Assembly (NCBI GenBank): GCA_002343455.1
Contig: DDSR01000277.1
Location: 1-14,719, forward strand
DNA length: 14,719 nt
Direction: 5' to 3'
Origin: Deltaproteobacteria bacterium UBA2385
GTDB taxonomy: Bacteria > Myxococcota_A > UBA796 > UBA2385
The position numbers were made by a program, and so were the translations under genes. Positions 6,938-14,719 of the stretch are shown in pieces. Positions within the stretch are counted from its first letter, which is position 1. Each line of letters begins with the position of its first letter. The notes below the pieces were generated by a model. That model worked only from the letters and a program-made list of their open reading frames with translations. It searched no databases and had not been told where the DNA came from.

Positions 6938-9097
6938 TCAGGCTCCGGTAGGCTTGCGGCGGGCAGAGGGTCGGGCAGGAGCGCGGCCAGAGGCGGCGTC
7001 CTCGGGGGGCGGTTCGAGGGGGAAGCGCAGGGTGAAGGTGCTACCCTTTCCAGGCTTGGAGGTCACCTGGATGTCTCCTCCATGCGCCTCCATGATGTAC
7101 TGCGTAATCGTCAGTCCGATACCTGTTCCTTTGCGGCGGCGGGCCAACGAGTCGCGAGAGCGGAAGAAGGGCTCGAAGATCTGCCGCAGATCGTGCGCGG
7201 CGATGCCGATGCCGTTGTCGATCACCGAGACCTCGACCAGGGGCTGAACCTTGCCGCGAAGCTCGCCCTCGGCGGCGCGCGCGACGATCCGGACGGTCTC
7301 CCCGTCCGCCGAGTACTTGGCGGCGTTGCTGACCAGGTTGATGACGCACTGGACGACGGCGTCGGCGTCGTGGTGGACGTCGGGGAGGTCGTCGGGGATG
7401 ATCACCTCCAGGCTCATCTCCTTGAACTCCAGGCTGCTCTCCATGCTGACCAGGGCGCGCCGGACGCTCTCCCCCAGCTCGCCGGGCCGCAGGGTGTAGC
7501 GCTTGGCCCCGCGCTCGATCGCCGCGAAGTCCAGCACATTGTCCACCAGCCGGCTGAGCCGCTCGCTCTCCCGCACGATGGCGTGGTAGGCGGCCTGCTG
7601 CTCCTCTTCGGTGTCCGCCAGGCCCAGCATCAAGCTCTCGCCCTTCAGCCGGATCTGGGTGATCGGCGAGCGCAGCTCGTGGCTGACGCTGGCGGCGAAG
7701 TCGGCCTTCATGCGGGCGACGTCCAGCTCCCGGCCGATCATGCGGATCGAGGTCGTGAAGCCCAGGGCGATGGTGCCCACGGCCAGCGCGACGATGCCGA
7801 AGCGCAGCACCCGTTGGCGGCCCTGCTCGGCCCGCAAGGCGGCGGGGTCCCGCAGGGTCACGGCCACCGACCAGCCGGCGAGCTGGGGTTGGAGCGAGCG
7901 CCGCTCGACGAGCTCGGCGGGCTCGGGATCGTCGGGCCCCAGGAGCTGCAGCTTGATGGGCGAGTCCGCGGGCATCGAGACGCGGGCCTCGGTGGCGAGG
8001 CGGGCCGTCAGGCTCTCCAGGTTGAAGGCGTGGGCGTAGAGGCCATCCTCCCAGCGGGTTGCCGCCCAGAGGGCCCGCGAGCCGGTGCGCCAGCGCGCCG
8101 TGCCCGGGCGGATGCCCTCCAGATCCGTCCAGGCCGCCGCCGGGTCGAACTCCGGCAGGAGCTGCTCGGTCCAGTACAGCATGGCCGAGCGGCTGGCGAC
8201 CCGGCCGCGGGCGCTGCTGACCCAGTCGGCGTCCTGGTGGGCCTCGGCCAGGGACAGCGCGCGGCGGGCGATGGCCCCCTCGCCGCCGAAGCCGACCGTC
8301 CAGGGCTCGGCCAGGAGCTGGTCGACCAGGGCGCGCATGGCCACCCCGCCCTGGTCGGGGTCCTGGGCCATGGCGCGCTCGCCCAGCTTCAGGGCGACGA
8401 GGTCGGCGTACCGAAAGCCCCAGGGATCGCGGAGCGCGCCGTGCTGCAGCGCGAGCTGGCGCAGGAGCGCCTCGCCCTGGGCCGCGTGCTCCCCCAGCAG
8501 CAACAGCCGACCGCGATCGAAGCGAGCCCGGGCCTGCTCGTCGGCGCGGGCCAGCAGGCCCTCGGCCTGGAGCAGGGCCGCTTCGGCGCGCTGCGGGTCG
8601 CCGTCCTCTCGCGCGATGCGATCCGCCGCGCGCCAGGCGCGCATGTCCAGGGGGCCACCGCTGAGGGTGCGCAGGGGCTCCTCGGCGCGGAAGGGCGCGT
8701 CGAGCTGGAGATCGGCGTCGAAGCCCAGGCTGACGACCAGGTCGGGGTGCAGCTCGCGTGGCGAGTCGAAGCCGAAGCGGCCAGCTTCCAGGCGGGTGGT
8801 CAGCTCCTGCTCGAAGGCCACGAAGCGGCGATCGAGGCTGTCGGCGAAGGCGCGGGCGGCGACCTCGCCCTGCCGGCGGGCGTCGGCCTGCAGGTCGAGC
8901 TCGGAGCCCCGGATGGAGCGGATGCCGATCCAGCCCAGCATCAAGGCCGGCAGCACGATCGTGGCGAGGAAGATCCCGACGAAGCGCAGCACCCCGGCGA
9001 GGTGGAGGGCGTCCTCCATCGCCCGCACCTCGCCCCGCCCGGGCGCCAGGAGGCGACTGAGGATGCGGTGCAGGGTAGGACGCGGAGAGCTCGCCAT
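6938..9097 (-). CDS. Membrane sensor histidine kinase with large extracytoplasmic sensor
   Basis: A 719-residue kinase. Residues 33-62 form the first membrane helix and 431-453 the second. The roughly 370 residues between them would lie outside the cytoplasm; about 150-310 are Ala/Leu/Arg-rich and helical, TPR-like in texture (RAEAALLQAEGLLARADEQAR, in part LLQAEGLLARADEQAR), and match no sensor domain I can name. There is no obvious HAMP domain; a short linker leads to the HisKA dimerisation domain with phospho-acceptor His473 in SVSHELRSPITQIR. The ATPase domain has the N box NLVSNAAKYS (588-596), the G1 box DNGIGIA (627-633), an F box EPFFRS, and the G2 box GTGIGLTI (657-664). A Pro/Arg-rich tail ends the protein. 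ATG 9097 has AGGA (complement of 9107-9110) 9 bases upstream. It is the first gene of a kinase-regulator-secreted protein operon. Confidence 0.96.
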   Translation of the reverse strand: MASSPRPTLHRILSRLLAPGRGEVRAMEDALHLAGVLRFVGIFLATIVLPALMLGWIGIRSIRGSELDLQADARRQGEVAARAFADSLDRRFVAFEQELTTRLEAGRFGFDSPRELHPDLVVSLGFDADLQLDAPFRAEEPLRTLSGGPLDMRAWRAADRIAREDGDPQRAEAALLQAEGLLARADEQARARFDRGRLLLLGEHAAQGEALLRQLALQHGALRDPWGFRYADLVALKLGERAMAQDPDQGGVAMRALVDQLLAEPWTVGFGGEGAIARRALSLAEAHQDADWVSSARGRVASRSAMLYWTEQLLPEFDPAAAWTDLEGIRPGTARWRTGSRALWAATRWEDGLYAHAFNLESLTARLATEARVSMPADSPIKLQLLGPDDPEPAELVERRSLQPQLAGWSVAVTLRDPAALRAEQGRQRVLRFGIVALAVGTIALGFTTSIRMIGRELDVARMKADFAASVSHELRSPITQIRLKGESLMLGLADTEEEQQAAYHAIVRESERLSRLVDNVLDFAAIERGAKRYTLRPGELGESVRRALVSMESSLEFKEMSLEVIIPDDLPDVHHDADAVVQCVINLVSNAAKYSADGETVRIVARAAEGELRGKVQPLVEVSVIDNGIGIAAHDLRQIFEPFFRSRDSLARRRKGTGIGLTITQYIMEAHGGDIQVTSKPGKGSTFTLRFPLEPPPEDAASGRAPARPSARRKPTGA

Positions 9098-9129
9098 CGC
9101 AGACCATCCTAAGGCGAGGAGAGGGGTTC
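9098..9129. promoter_or_regulatory. 32-bp divergent gap with two ribosome binding sites
   Basis: The gap lies between the histidine kinase start (9097, minus) and the dehydrogenase start (9130, plus). AGGA (complement of 9107-9110) serves the kinase and GAGGAGAGG at about 9116-9124 serves the dehydrogenase. After allowing for these sites little space is left, so the promoters for both operons must overlap each other or lie within the opposite gene. No -35/-10 pair is evident. Confidence 0.5.
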
Positions 9130-10137
9130 ATGCGCGCCATCCGCATTCACCGCCACGGCGGCCCCGAGGTGATCGAGCTGGTCGAGCTGCCCGAACCGCC
9201 CGTCGGCGACGGGTTGCTGACCGTCCGGGTCAGCCATGTGGGCCTCAACCACCTGGACCTGTGGGTGCGCCGAGGGGTGCCCGGACACCGCTTCCCCCTG
9301 CCGCTGATCCCTGGCAGCGACGTGGTCGGCTTCTGCGTGGAGCGCGATCAGTGGGTGGCGCTCCAGCCCGGCTACGGCTGCATGGCCTGCGCCCGCTGCC
9401 TGGAGGGCCAGCACGCCCTCTGCCGCGACTACATCATCCGGGGCGAGCGCGGCGACGGCGGCATGGCCGAGCTGCTGCGCGTGCCCGCCTCCCACCTGCT
9501 GCCCCTGCCCGCGGGCCTCACCCCCGAGCAGGCCGCCGCCCTCCCGCTGGCCCTGCTGACCGCCTGGCATATGGTGCGCACCCGCGCGGGGGTGGGGCCC
9601 GGCCAGCGCGTCCTGGTGCAGGCCGGCGCCAGCGGCACCGGGGTCTACGCCATCCAGGTGGCGCGCCTGCTCGGCGCGAAGGTGATGGCCACCGCCTCGA
9701 GCCCCCAGCGGCGCGAGGCCTGCCTGGCCCTGGGCGCCGACCTCGCCGTCCCCTACGAGGAGGCCGTCGGCGCCGTCCGCGAGTGGACCGGCCGCGAGGG
9801 CGTCGACGTCGTCGTGGACCACGTCGGCGCCTCGACCTGGGAGTCCAGCCTGCGCTGCCTGCGCTGGGGCGGCAGCTACGTCAGCTGCGGCGCCACCAGC
9901 GGGCACCAGGTCCCGCTGGATCTGCGCGCGCTCTTCTTCAAGCAGATCAGCGTGCTCGGCAGCACCATGGGCGGGATGGGCGAGCTGCGGCAGGCCTGGC
10001 AGGCCGTCGCCGACGGGCAGATCCGGCCGGTGCTGGACCGCGTGATGTCGATGAGGGCCCTGGGCGAGGCACACGCCCTGCTCGAAGCCCGGCAGGTCGT
10101 CGGCAAGCTGGTCGTGGCCCAGGACCTCGCCTCGTGA
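9130..10137 (+). CDS. Zinc-binding MDR dehydrogenase / quinone oxidoreductase family
   Basis: A 335-residue medium-chain dehydrogenase/reductase. The N-terminal GroES-like domain has SHVGLNHLDLWVRRG (residues 35-49), in which the Cys of the catalytic zinc site in classical alcohol dehydrogenases is replaced by Asn, as in quinone oxidoreductases. Cys84, Cys87, Cys90 and Cys98 form the structural zinc lobe. The nucleotide-binding Rossmann fold has VLVQAGASGTGVYAIQVARLLGA, quoted in part as GASGTGVYAIQVARLLGA (166-183), and later VDVVVDHVGA and GATSGHQVPLDLR. The likely reaction is NAD(P)H-dependent reduction or dehydrogenation of a quinone, enone or alcohol; the substrate cannot be told from sequence. 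The stretch GSDVVGFCVERDQWVALQPG is about ten residues shorter than the equivalent loop in most relatives. A strong ribosome binding site (GAGGAGAGG) precedes ATG 9130. Its stop overlaps the start of the following TPR gene (GTGA). Confidence 0.93.
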   Translation: MRAIRIHRHGGPEVIELVELPEPPVGDGLLTVRVSHVGLNHLDLWVRRGVPGHRFPLPLIPGSDVVGFCVERDQWVALQPGYGCMACARCLEGQHALCRDYIIRGERGDGGMAELLRVPASHLLPLPAGLTPEQAAALPLALLTAWHMVRTRAGVGPGQRVLVQAGASGTGVYAIQVARLLGAKVMATASSPQRREACLALGADLAVPYEEAVGAVREWTGREGVDVVVDHVGASTWESSLRCLRWGGSYVSCGATSGHQVPLDLRALFFKQISVLGSTMGGMGELRQAWQAVADGQIRPVLDRVMSMRALGEAHALLEARQVVGKLVVAQDLAS

Positions 10138-11720
10138 CCGCCCTGCTGCTGCTCTGCAGGCTCGCCCAGGCCGCCTGGGAGCCCTCCGAGGAGGTCGCCG
10201 AGCCTTTCAACGCCGGCGTGCGGGCCCTGGAGGCCGCCGATCCCCAGGGGGCCGAGGAGGCCTTCCGCGCGAGCCTGAAGGCCGACCCGGACTGCGGGCG
10301 CTGCGCCCAGGGGCTCGGCATCGCCCTGGTGCGTCAGCAGCGCCTGGACGAGGCCCGCGAGGTCCTGGAGGGCGCCGTCGCCGCCTGGCCGGAGCGGGCC
10401 GAGGCGCACACGGCCCTGGCAGGAGCCCTCTTCGCCGCGCAGTCCTTCTCAGCCGCCCTCCAGCAGGCCAGCCGGGCCGCCGCGCTGGACCCCGCCAGCG
10501 TCGACGCCCACGTCGCCCTGGTCCAGGTCCTGCTGCGCCTGGGGCGGACCGGGGAGGCCCGCCGCGCCCTGGCCAGCGCCAGCCTCCCGGGCCCCGAGAA
10601 GACCTGCCTGGAGCTGATGCTCAGCCTGGAAGAGGGCGCCTCACCCGGCTCCACGCTGCTGGCCTACTGCCGCCAGGCCAGCCATCCGGGCCTCGCCAGC
10701 ACGGTCGAAGCCCGGCTCTCGGCCGACAGCGGACGCCTCGCCGCGACGGCGGCCACCGCGGCGGCCTCGGGCGCCTCCACGGTCGAGCGCGTCGCCCGCG
10801 CCCTCCAGCACCACCAGCAGGGCCGGGACGACCTCGCCCTGCCCCTGCTCGACTCGGCCCTGGCCCAGGAGCCCCGCCGGGTCGACGCCCGCATCCTGCG
10901 CGCCCTTGTCCAGGCCCGCCGCGGCCAGCAGGACGAGGCCCTGCGCGACCTCGACGAGGTCTTCGCCGCCGAGAGCTGGGTCCAGGTCCACGAGAGCGGC
11001 GAGATGAGCGGGGTGCTCACCAATGCCGACGAGGCCGCCTTGCAGCAGAGCGTGCGCCAGGGGGCCGGCCTGCTGGTCAGCCTGCTGGTCGAGGCCGGGC
11101 GCCTGGAGGACGCGGACAGCGCCCTGCGCCGGGCTGACGCCCGCCTGGGAATGGGCCCCGAGCTGAGCGCGGGGGCGGTGCGGCTGCGGCTGGCTCAGGG
11201 GCGCCCCGCGGACGCCTGGGCGATCCTGGAGGCCGGCCTGCAGCGCTGGCCCGACAACGCCGACCTGGAGCTGCTGCTGGGCGAGGCCCAGGCCCGCGCC
11301 CCCGAGCTGGCCCCCGCCTCGCTGCGCCCCCGCATCGAGGCCCTCTCCGACTGGCGAGGCGCCTACACGCTGGCCTCGGCCGACGCCCGGGCCGGCCAGC
11401 ACCGCGCCTGCGCCGAGCGGCTGGGGCGGGTCTCCTCCGAGCTCGGGCGGGTGGCCTCGGCCGAAGACAGGCTGACCGTTCAGCGGCTCTGGCACACCTG
11501 CGCGGTCAACGCCGACTGGCACAGCGAGGCCGAGCGCGCGGCGACGGCGATCGGCAGCGCCGACGCGCTGAACGAGGCGGCCCGGGTGGAGCACGCCCGG
11601 CTGCGGCTGGAGTCCGGTGACCCGACCGGCGCCCGACGCATGCTGGCCGAGCTGAAGCCCAGCACCGAGGCCCGCGCGGCGCGGGTGCAGGCCATCCTGG
11701 ACGCCGCCGACGGGGGCTGA
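10134..11720 (+). CDS. Secreted TPR-repeat protein
   Basis: A 528-residue protein from GTG 10134, whose GTGA overlaps the dehydrogenase stop by 4 bases. The frame stays open far upstream, but that part is antisense to the histidine kinase and out of frame with the dehydrogenase, so this start is chosen because it gives a signal peptide (TALLLLCRLAQA, cleavage near AQA-A). Tetratricopeptide repeats run through residues about 20-150 (FNAGVRALEAADPQGAEEAF, AQGLGIALVRQQRLDEAREVL, quoted in part as LGIALVRQQRLDEAREVL, AHTALAGALFAAQSFSAALQ) and again at about 215-290 (ARALQHHQQGRDDLALPLLD). Less regular helical repeats continue to the C-terminus. Cys54 and Cys57 sit between the first two repeats. 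No enzyme domain is visible; TPR proteins serve as interaction scaffolds, here probably in the periplasm. The coupling to a cytoplasmic dehydrogenase has no obvious functional explanation. Confidence 0.87.
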   Translation: MTALLLLCRLAQAAWEPSEEVAEPFNAGVRALEAADPQGAEEAFRASLKADPDCGRCAQGLGIALVRQQRLDEAREVLEGAVAAWPERAEAHTALAGALFAAQSFSAALQQASRAAALDPASVDAHVALVQVLLRLGRTGEARRALASASLPGPEKTCLELMLSLEEGASPGSTLLAYCRQASHPGLASTVEARLSADSGRLAATAATAAASGASTVERVARALQHHQQGRDDLALPLLDSALAQEPRRVDARILRALVQARRGQQDEALRDLDEVFAAESWVQVHESGEMSGVLTNADEAALQQSVRQGAGLLVSLLVEAGRLEDADSALRRADARLGMGPELSAGAVRLRLAQGRPADAWAILEAGLQRWPDNADLELLLGEAQARAPELAPASLRPRIEALSDWRGAYTLASADARAGQHRACAERLGRVSSELGRVASAEDRLTVQRLWHTCAVNADWHSEAERAATAIGSADALNEAARVEHARLRLESGDPTGARRMLAELKPSTEARAARVQAILDAADGG

Positions 11721-11729
11721 TCCCTCTCC

Positions 11730-11743
11730 CCTGGCGGGCCAGG
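11730..11743. terminator. Small hairpin between convergent genes
   Basis: CCTGG at 11730-11734 and CCAGG at 11739-11743 form a 5-bp GC-rich stem with a 4-base loop in the 31-base gap between the TPR gene (ends 11720) and the next minus-strand gene (ends 11752). There is no T-run, so it may simply reflect base composition. Confidence 0.2.
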
Positions 11744-11751
11744 CCCGGGCT

Positions 11752-12258
11752 TCAGGGCGCGGGCAGCGGGGCGACCCGGTCGACGATGGGGGCGACGGCT
11801 TCGTAGAGCGAGGCGCTGTCGTCCACCAGCAGCGGGGCCCCGGTCGCGGCGCGGAGCTGCTCCGCCGTGAAGGGCCGGGCGCCCTCGGCCTCGGCTCGGG
11901 CCCGCTGGGCTCGCCCGTGAGCGGCGTCCACCTGCTCGGGGAGGCGCTCATCCCCCCAGAAGACCGGGGTCGAGGCCAGGTCGACCGGCCCCGGCGCGAA
12001 GACCACCAGGGTTGGCGCGGTCGAGGACCAGCTCAGCCGCTCGGCGGGCGTGTCGCCGACGTAGAGCACCGGGTGCGGACCCTGGCGGGGGCGGGCCTGC
12101 TCGGGATCAACCCCCAGCACCAGCACCACCCCCTCCTGGACCGGGCGAGGCGGGGCGCTCCACTGGAAGAGGTGGGCCTGCTGAAAGCGCACCGGGCGCG
12201 CCTCCACCAGGGTCGGCGCGGCGGCGAGGGCGAGGCCAGCGAAGAGGAGCGCGATCAT
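11752..12258 (-). CDS. Small secreted protein of unknown function
   Basis: A 168-residue protein from ATG 12258, two bases after the stop of the upstream hydrolase gene, with AGGA in the last codons of that gene as a ribosome binding site. A longer frame is open upstream but overlaps the hydrolase, and the chosen start gives a clean signal peptide (MIALLFAGLALAAA). The mature part holds several short beta-rich stretches (PVQEGVVLVLGVD, HPVLYVGDTPAERLSW, APTLVVFAPGPVDL), then a charged helix (DAAHGRAQRARAEAEGARPF) and a C-terminal segment ending APIVDRVAPLPAP. There are no cysteines after the signal, no recognisable catalytic motif and no known family to my eye. Coexpression with the secreted hydrolase suggests export to the same compartment. 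Confidence 0.75.
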   Translation of the reverse strand: MIALLFAGLALAAAPTLVEARPVRFQQAHLFQWSAPPRPVQEGVVLVLGVDPEQARPRQGPHPVLYVGDTPAERLSWSSTAPTLVVFAPGPVDLASTPVFWGDERLPEQVDAAHGRAQRARAEAEGARPFTAEQLRAATGAPLLVDDSASLYEAVAPIVDRVAPLPAP

Positions 12259-12260
12259 GG

Positions 12261-14719
12261 TCAGTCCTGGGAGAATTGGAGGTCGTCGAGGCCCATCCGC
12301 CCCTGGGCGCTGCCCCAGGCCGCGCCGAAGCGCAGCTCGACCGCGACCACGTCGGAGAGGTCGACCGCCGCGCCCTCGGCGGCGAAGTCGGCCACCCGCA
12401 GGCGCACCGTGTTCCACTCGTTGGCCCAGCCCGCACCGCTGCCGGACTCCGTGCGCTGGTAGGGCTGGGTGATCGACTGCCCGGCGTCCTCCAGCAGGAT
12501 GCTGCTCTCGCCTCCGCTGCGGTCGATCAGGGTGAGGGCGAAGGTCAGGGGGCCGTCCAGGGCCACCGTGTTGGGGTGCCGTGTGCCCTGGCTGGCGCGC
12601 AGCGAGAGCCAGGTCCAGTCCCGCACATCGGTCTCGCCCTCGGGCAGCTCCACCCGGAAGCTGCTCTCGCCCCCGTCGGCCCAGGAGAAGACCGCCCCGC
12701 GGGAGAGGTCGTCGCTGTCCTCGGCCAGCGTCATGCCGTTCATCGGGTCCGCGTCGGACCAGGCGAAGTCGGTGTTGTCGTCGTCGAAGCGGCCCTCGGC
12801 GAGGTCGGTGACCGTCGCCACGACCGCAGTCCCGGCGCTGCTGACCGAGGTCGAGGTCTCGGTCTGGAAGTCGTCCAGCACCAGCCGCTCACCGGCCGGA
12901 TCCGACCGGTACTGGCTGGCGACGACGACGCTGGCGTCGACGCCGCCGTCCCGGAAGCTGGTGGCTGTGCGGCGCACCAGGTCCGCGGTGGCCGGGTCGT
13001 CGAGCAGCCTCCAGCTCAGCAGCCCCAGGTAGGTCGACTTGGCCAGCTCCTGCGCGCGGGACCGGCCGATCAGGGCGGGGCCCGTGCCGTCGTCGAAGCC
13101 GCAGCAGTTGAAGTCGTTGTGGGCGGCCCCCTGGACGTAGTGGACCGAGAGCGGGCCGGTGCTGGCCTCGGCGATGCGCAGGTACTGAACGACGCCGCTG
13201 CTTGCCCCGCCCGTCACGTCGCCGTCCGCGGCCGCGTCGAGCTGGTGGTAGAAGCGGTCGTGGGGGTTGCTCTGGCGGACCCCCAGGAAGACCGTCGGCG
13301 CGATCGAGCTGATCAGCAGGATGTCCTCGGGCGCGTAGGCGTCCGCGCTGAAGGCCCCGCCCACCAGGCGCTCGTAGGCCCGCGCGACGCCCTCGCCGCC
13401 GCGGCTGTGGCCCAGCCAGGCGATCCGCGACCCGTCGACATTGCCGGCCAGCGCGCCCTCGGCGATGCTGTCGACGTTCTCCAGGAACCACTCCGTGTTC
13501 GTCAGGGTGGTGGTCGAGGCCGTCTCGATGCCCGGGCCGGTGTTGTTCTGATGGGCCATGAAGACGAAGCCCCAGCTGGCCAGGTGCTCGCCCAGGTAGT
13601 CGTACCAGCGGTAGTCGTGGCCGTTGCCGTGCGAGAGCACCACCAGGGGCCGCGCCCCGTCCCGGGCCACCAGCTCGTCGATGTCGGCGGGGTAGTACAC
13701 AAGCTGGCCTTGCCAGGGTCCCCCATACTCGCTGGAGGTGGACACCTCGGAGGGGCCCGGCTGGGTCAGGTCGGCCAGCGCCCAGAAGGCCGGCTCGTCC
13801 TCGGTCGGACCCTGGAAGAGGTCTCCCGGCGAGAGGCTGCCGTCGCCGTCGAAATCCAGCACCAGGTCCCAGGCCGTCCCGACCACGCCTTCGTCCACCC
13901 AGGTGCTCCCTTCCGGCAGCGCCCAGGTGTTGCCGGCGACGCCGCCCTCGACCAGGCTCAGCGCCAGGGCTCCGCCGCCGGCGTCGCTCAAGACCGGGTC
14001 GGCCGCCCACTCCGCGGCCGAGCGCCGCGCGACCCGGTACAGGCGGGTCTCCGCGCCCAGGCGGTCGCCGTGCAGCCAGGGATCGAGGCCCGCGGTCGGC
14101 GCCTCGTCCACCGCGAAGGCCGAGACCCGCTCCAGCCAGGGGAAGCCGTCCAGGGCGCGCCCGGCCAGCCCGGTCCATGGCTCGACCCGCAGCTCGAGCT
14201 GGGCGGGCTCGGCGTCGCAGCCCAGCACGCTGGCGCTGAGGGCCGGCCCCTCGAAGCGCTCGAGCCCTTGCACCAGCAGGTCCAGGGGCAGATCGTCGCT
14301 GGAGAGGCTCAGCGGGAGGGCGACCGGCTCGCCGGCGGCCGTCCAGACCGAGGCGGACCCGGTCAGGGCCTCCAACACCAGCTCGCCCTGCAGGGCAGGG
14401 TCGAGGGCGGACAGGCGCAGCGGCCGGAGGGAGAAGCGTAGCGTCGAGATGTCCTCGTCCCCGGGGCGCAGCCGCACCAGGGCAGGGCGGGTCGCCTCGG
14501 GGCCCAGGCCGGCATCCCAGCTCAAGCCGCAGGGCCGGCAGCCCGCGCCGTCGGTGCAGAGGGTCTCGGCGGCGCAGTCCTCGCGGCTGGCCACGTCGCC
14601 GCGCTCGTCGCAGAGCACGTCCCGACCGTCCTCGTCGCAGAAGCGCTCGCTGGGTCGCCCGTCGCACTCGTCGGGCGTGGTGGCCCCCCCGTCGCTGCCC
14701 CCGTCGCTACCCCCATCTG
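12261..14719 (-). CDS. Secreted alpha/beta hydrolase (esterase/lipase-like) with EF-hand-like loop and C-terminal jelly-roll module (5' end missing)
   Basis: The frame is open from the window edge (first whole codon at 14717) to TGA at 12261-12263, with 818 residues visible. It begins with an acidic DGGS spacer typical of the region after a lipoprotein anchor, then a Cys-rich segment (ECDG, FCDED, LCDERGD, GCRPCG; about 14520-14670). A long region of no known domain follows and includes DFDGDGSLSPGD (13856-13821), a calcium-loop/dockerin-like motif. The hydrolase core has the oxyanion segment VVLSHGNGHDYRWYDYLG (from about 13640) and the nucleophile elbow GHSRGGEG, with Ser at 13406-13404. 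A likely catalytic His is in GAAHNDFNCCGF, at about 13121. The layout resembles dienelactone-hydrolase/PET-hydrolase-like enzymes, so ester hydrolysis is likely, substrate unknown. The last 200 residues form a beta-sandwich module ending MGLDDLQFSQD. The start lies outside the window. Confidence 0.88.
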   Translation of the reverse strand, partial: DGGSDGGSDGGATTPDECDGRPSERFCDEDGRDVLCDERGDVASREDCAAETLCTDGAGCRPCGLSWDAGLGPEATRPALVRLRPGDEDISTLRFSLRPLRLSALDPALQGELVLEALTGSASVWTAAGEPVALPLSLSSDDLPLDLLVQGLERFEGPALSASVLGCDAEPAQLELRVEPWTGLAGRALDGFPWLERVSAFAVDEAPTAGLDPWLHGDRLGAETRLYRVARRSAAEWAADPVLSDAGGGALALSLVEGGVAGNTWALPEGSTWVDEGVVGTAWDLVLDFDGDGSLSPGDLFQGPTEDEPAFWALADLTQPGPSEVSTSSEYGGPWQGQLVYYPADIDELVARDGARPLVVLSHGNGHDYRWYDYLGEHLASWGFVFMAHQNNTGPGIETASTTTLTNTEWFLENVDSIAEGALAGNVDGSRIAWLGHSRGGEGVARAYERLVGGAFSADAYAPEDILLISSIAPTVFLGVRQSNPHDRFYHQLDAAADGDVTGGASSGVVQYLRIAEASTGPLSVHYVQGAAHNDFNCCGFDDGTGPALIGRSRAQELAKSTYLGLLSWRLLDDPATADLVRRTATSFRDGGVDASVVVASQYRSDPAGERLVLDDFQTETSTSVSSAGTAVVATVTDLAEGRFDDDNTDFAWSDADPMNGMTLAEDSDDLSRGAVFSWADGGESSFRVELPEGETDVRDWTWLSLRASQGTRHPNTVALDGPLTFALTLIDRSGGESSILLEDAGQSITQPYQRTESGSGAGWANEWNTVRLRVADFAAEGAAVDLSDVVAVELRFGAAWGSAQGRMGLDDLQFSQD
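14685..14717 (-). repeat. DGGS tandem codon repeat (surface spacer)
   Basis: Eleven codons read DGGSDGGSDGG at the N-terminal edge of the visible hydrolase. Such Asp/Gly/Ser spacers commonly follow the lipidated Cys in myxobacterial surface lipoproteins. The repeat probably continues outside the window, and copy number may vary between strains. Confidence 0.7.

Noticed and set aside
7041..9146. Very long open frames antisense to, or in another frame of, the histidine kinase (both strands)
   Set aside because: They arise from high GC third positions; their translations are low-complexity Arg/Gly/Pro or Leu/Gly/Gln sequence with no domain, whereas the kinase frame has all catalytic boxes.
8085..10133. 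A 1211-codon frame that would extend the TPR protein far upstream
   Set aside because: The upstream 680 codons overlap the kinase antisense and the dehydrogenase out of frame, and contain no recognisable protein. GTG 10134 gives a signal peptide and a standard 4-base overlap.
12259..12417. Upstream extension of the small secreted protein
   Set aside because: The extension is Arg/Gly-rich, overlaps the hydrolase C-terminal module and would bury the signal peptide.

Overview
The window is very GC-rich DNA, roughly 70% by eye, tightly packed with genes and carrying many secreted or lipid-anchored proteins. Three traits point to Myxococcota (the former myxobacterial Deltaproteobacteria): MopE-type Asp/Asn/Cys metal-binding repeats, a lipoprotein-like spacer built of DGGS units, and several TPR-containing envelope proteins. 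The phylum assignment is an inference from gene style; no rRNA or other marker gene is present.

Layout. (1) 1-1717, plus strand: the end of a secreted MopE-repeat/P-domain protein, overlapped by a 347-residue polytopic membrane protein of unknown function with an HxHxH cluster. (2) About 1741-3481, minus strand: a decayed stretch. It holds a wrecked PQQ-type sorbosone dehydrogenase lipoprotein gene with internal deletions and a frameshift, an unidentified fragment, and an intact 294-codon ORF in which the first third of aspartate kinase is fused in frame to the last half of a sulfatase-family enzyme. (3) 3506-5403, plus strand: a UPF0462 (C4orf33-like) protein and a complete sulfatase-superfamily lipoprotein with Thr at the nucleophile position. 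(4) 5431-9097, minus strand: a compact three-gene operon of sensor histidine kinase, OmpR-type response regulator and a secreted helical-repeat/jelly-roll protein. (5) 9130-11720, plus strand: a zinc-binding quinone-oxidoreductase-like dehydrogenase translationally coupled to a secreted TPR protein. (6) 11752-14719, minus strand: a large secreted alpha/beta hydrolase with a C-terminal jelly-roll module, truncated by the window end, followed two bases later by a small secreted protein of unknown function.

How the genes fit together. The histidine kinase has a large extracytoplasmic sensor region, and the third gene of its operon encodes a secreted protein that could act with that sensor; this is inferred from gene order. 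Otherwise the window reads as ordinary accessory and envelope functions, with no defence system, phage, CRISPR array, tRNA or transposase that I can see. The most notable object is the aspartokinase-sulfatase chimera next to a multiply deleted pseudogene. Together they suggest either a local deletion hotspot or an assembly collapse, and raw reads would distinguish these.
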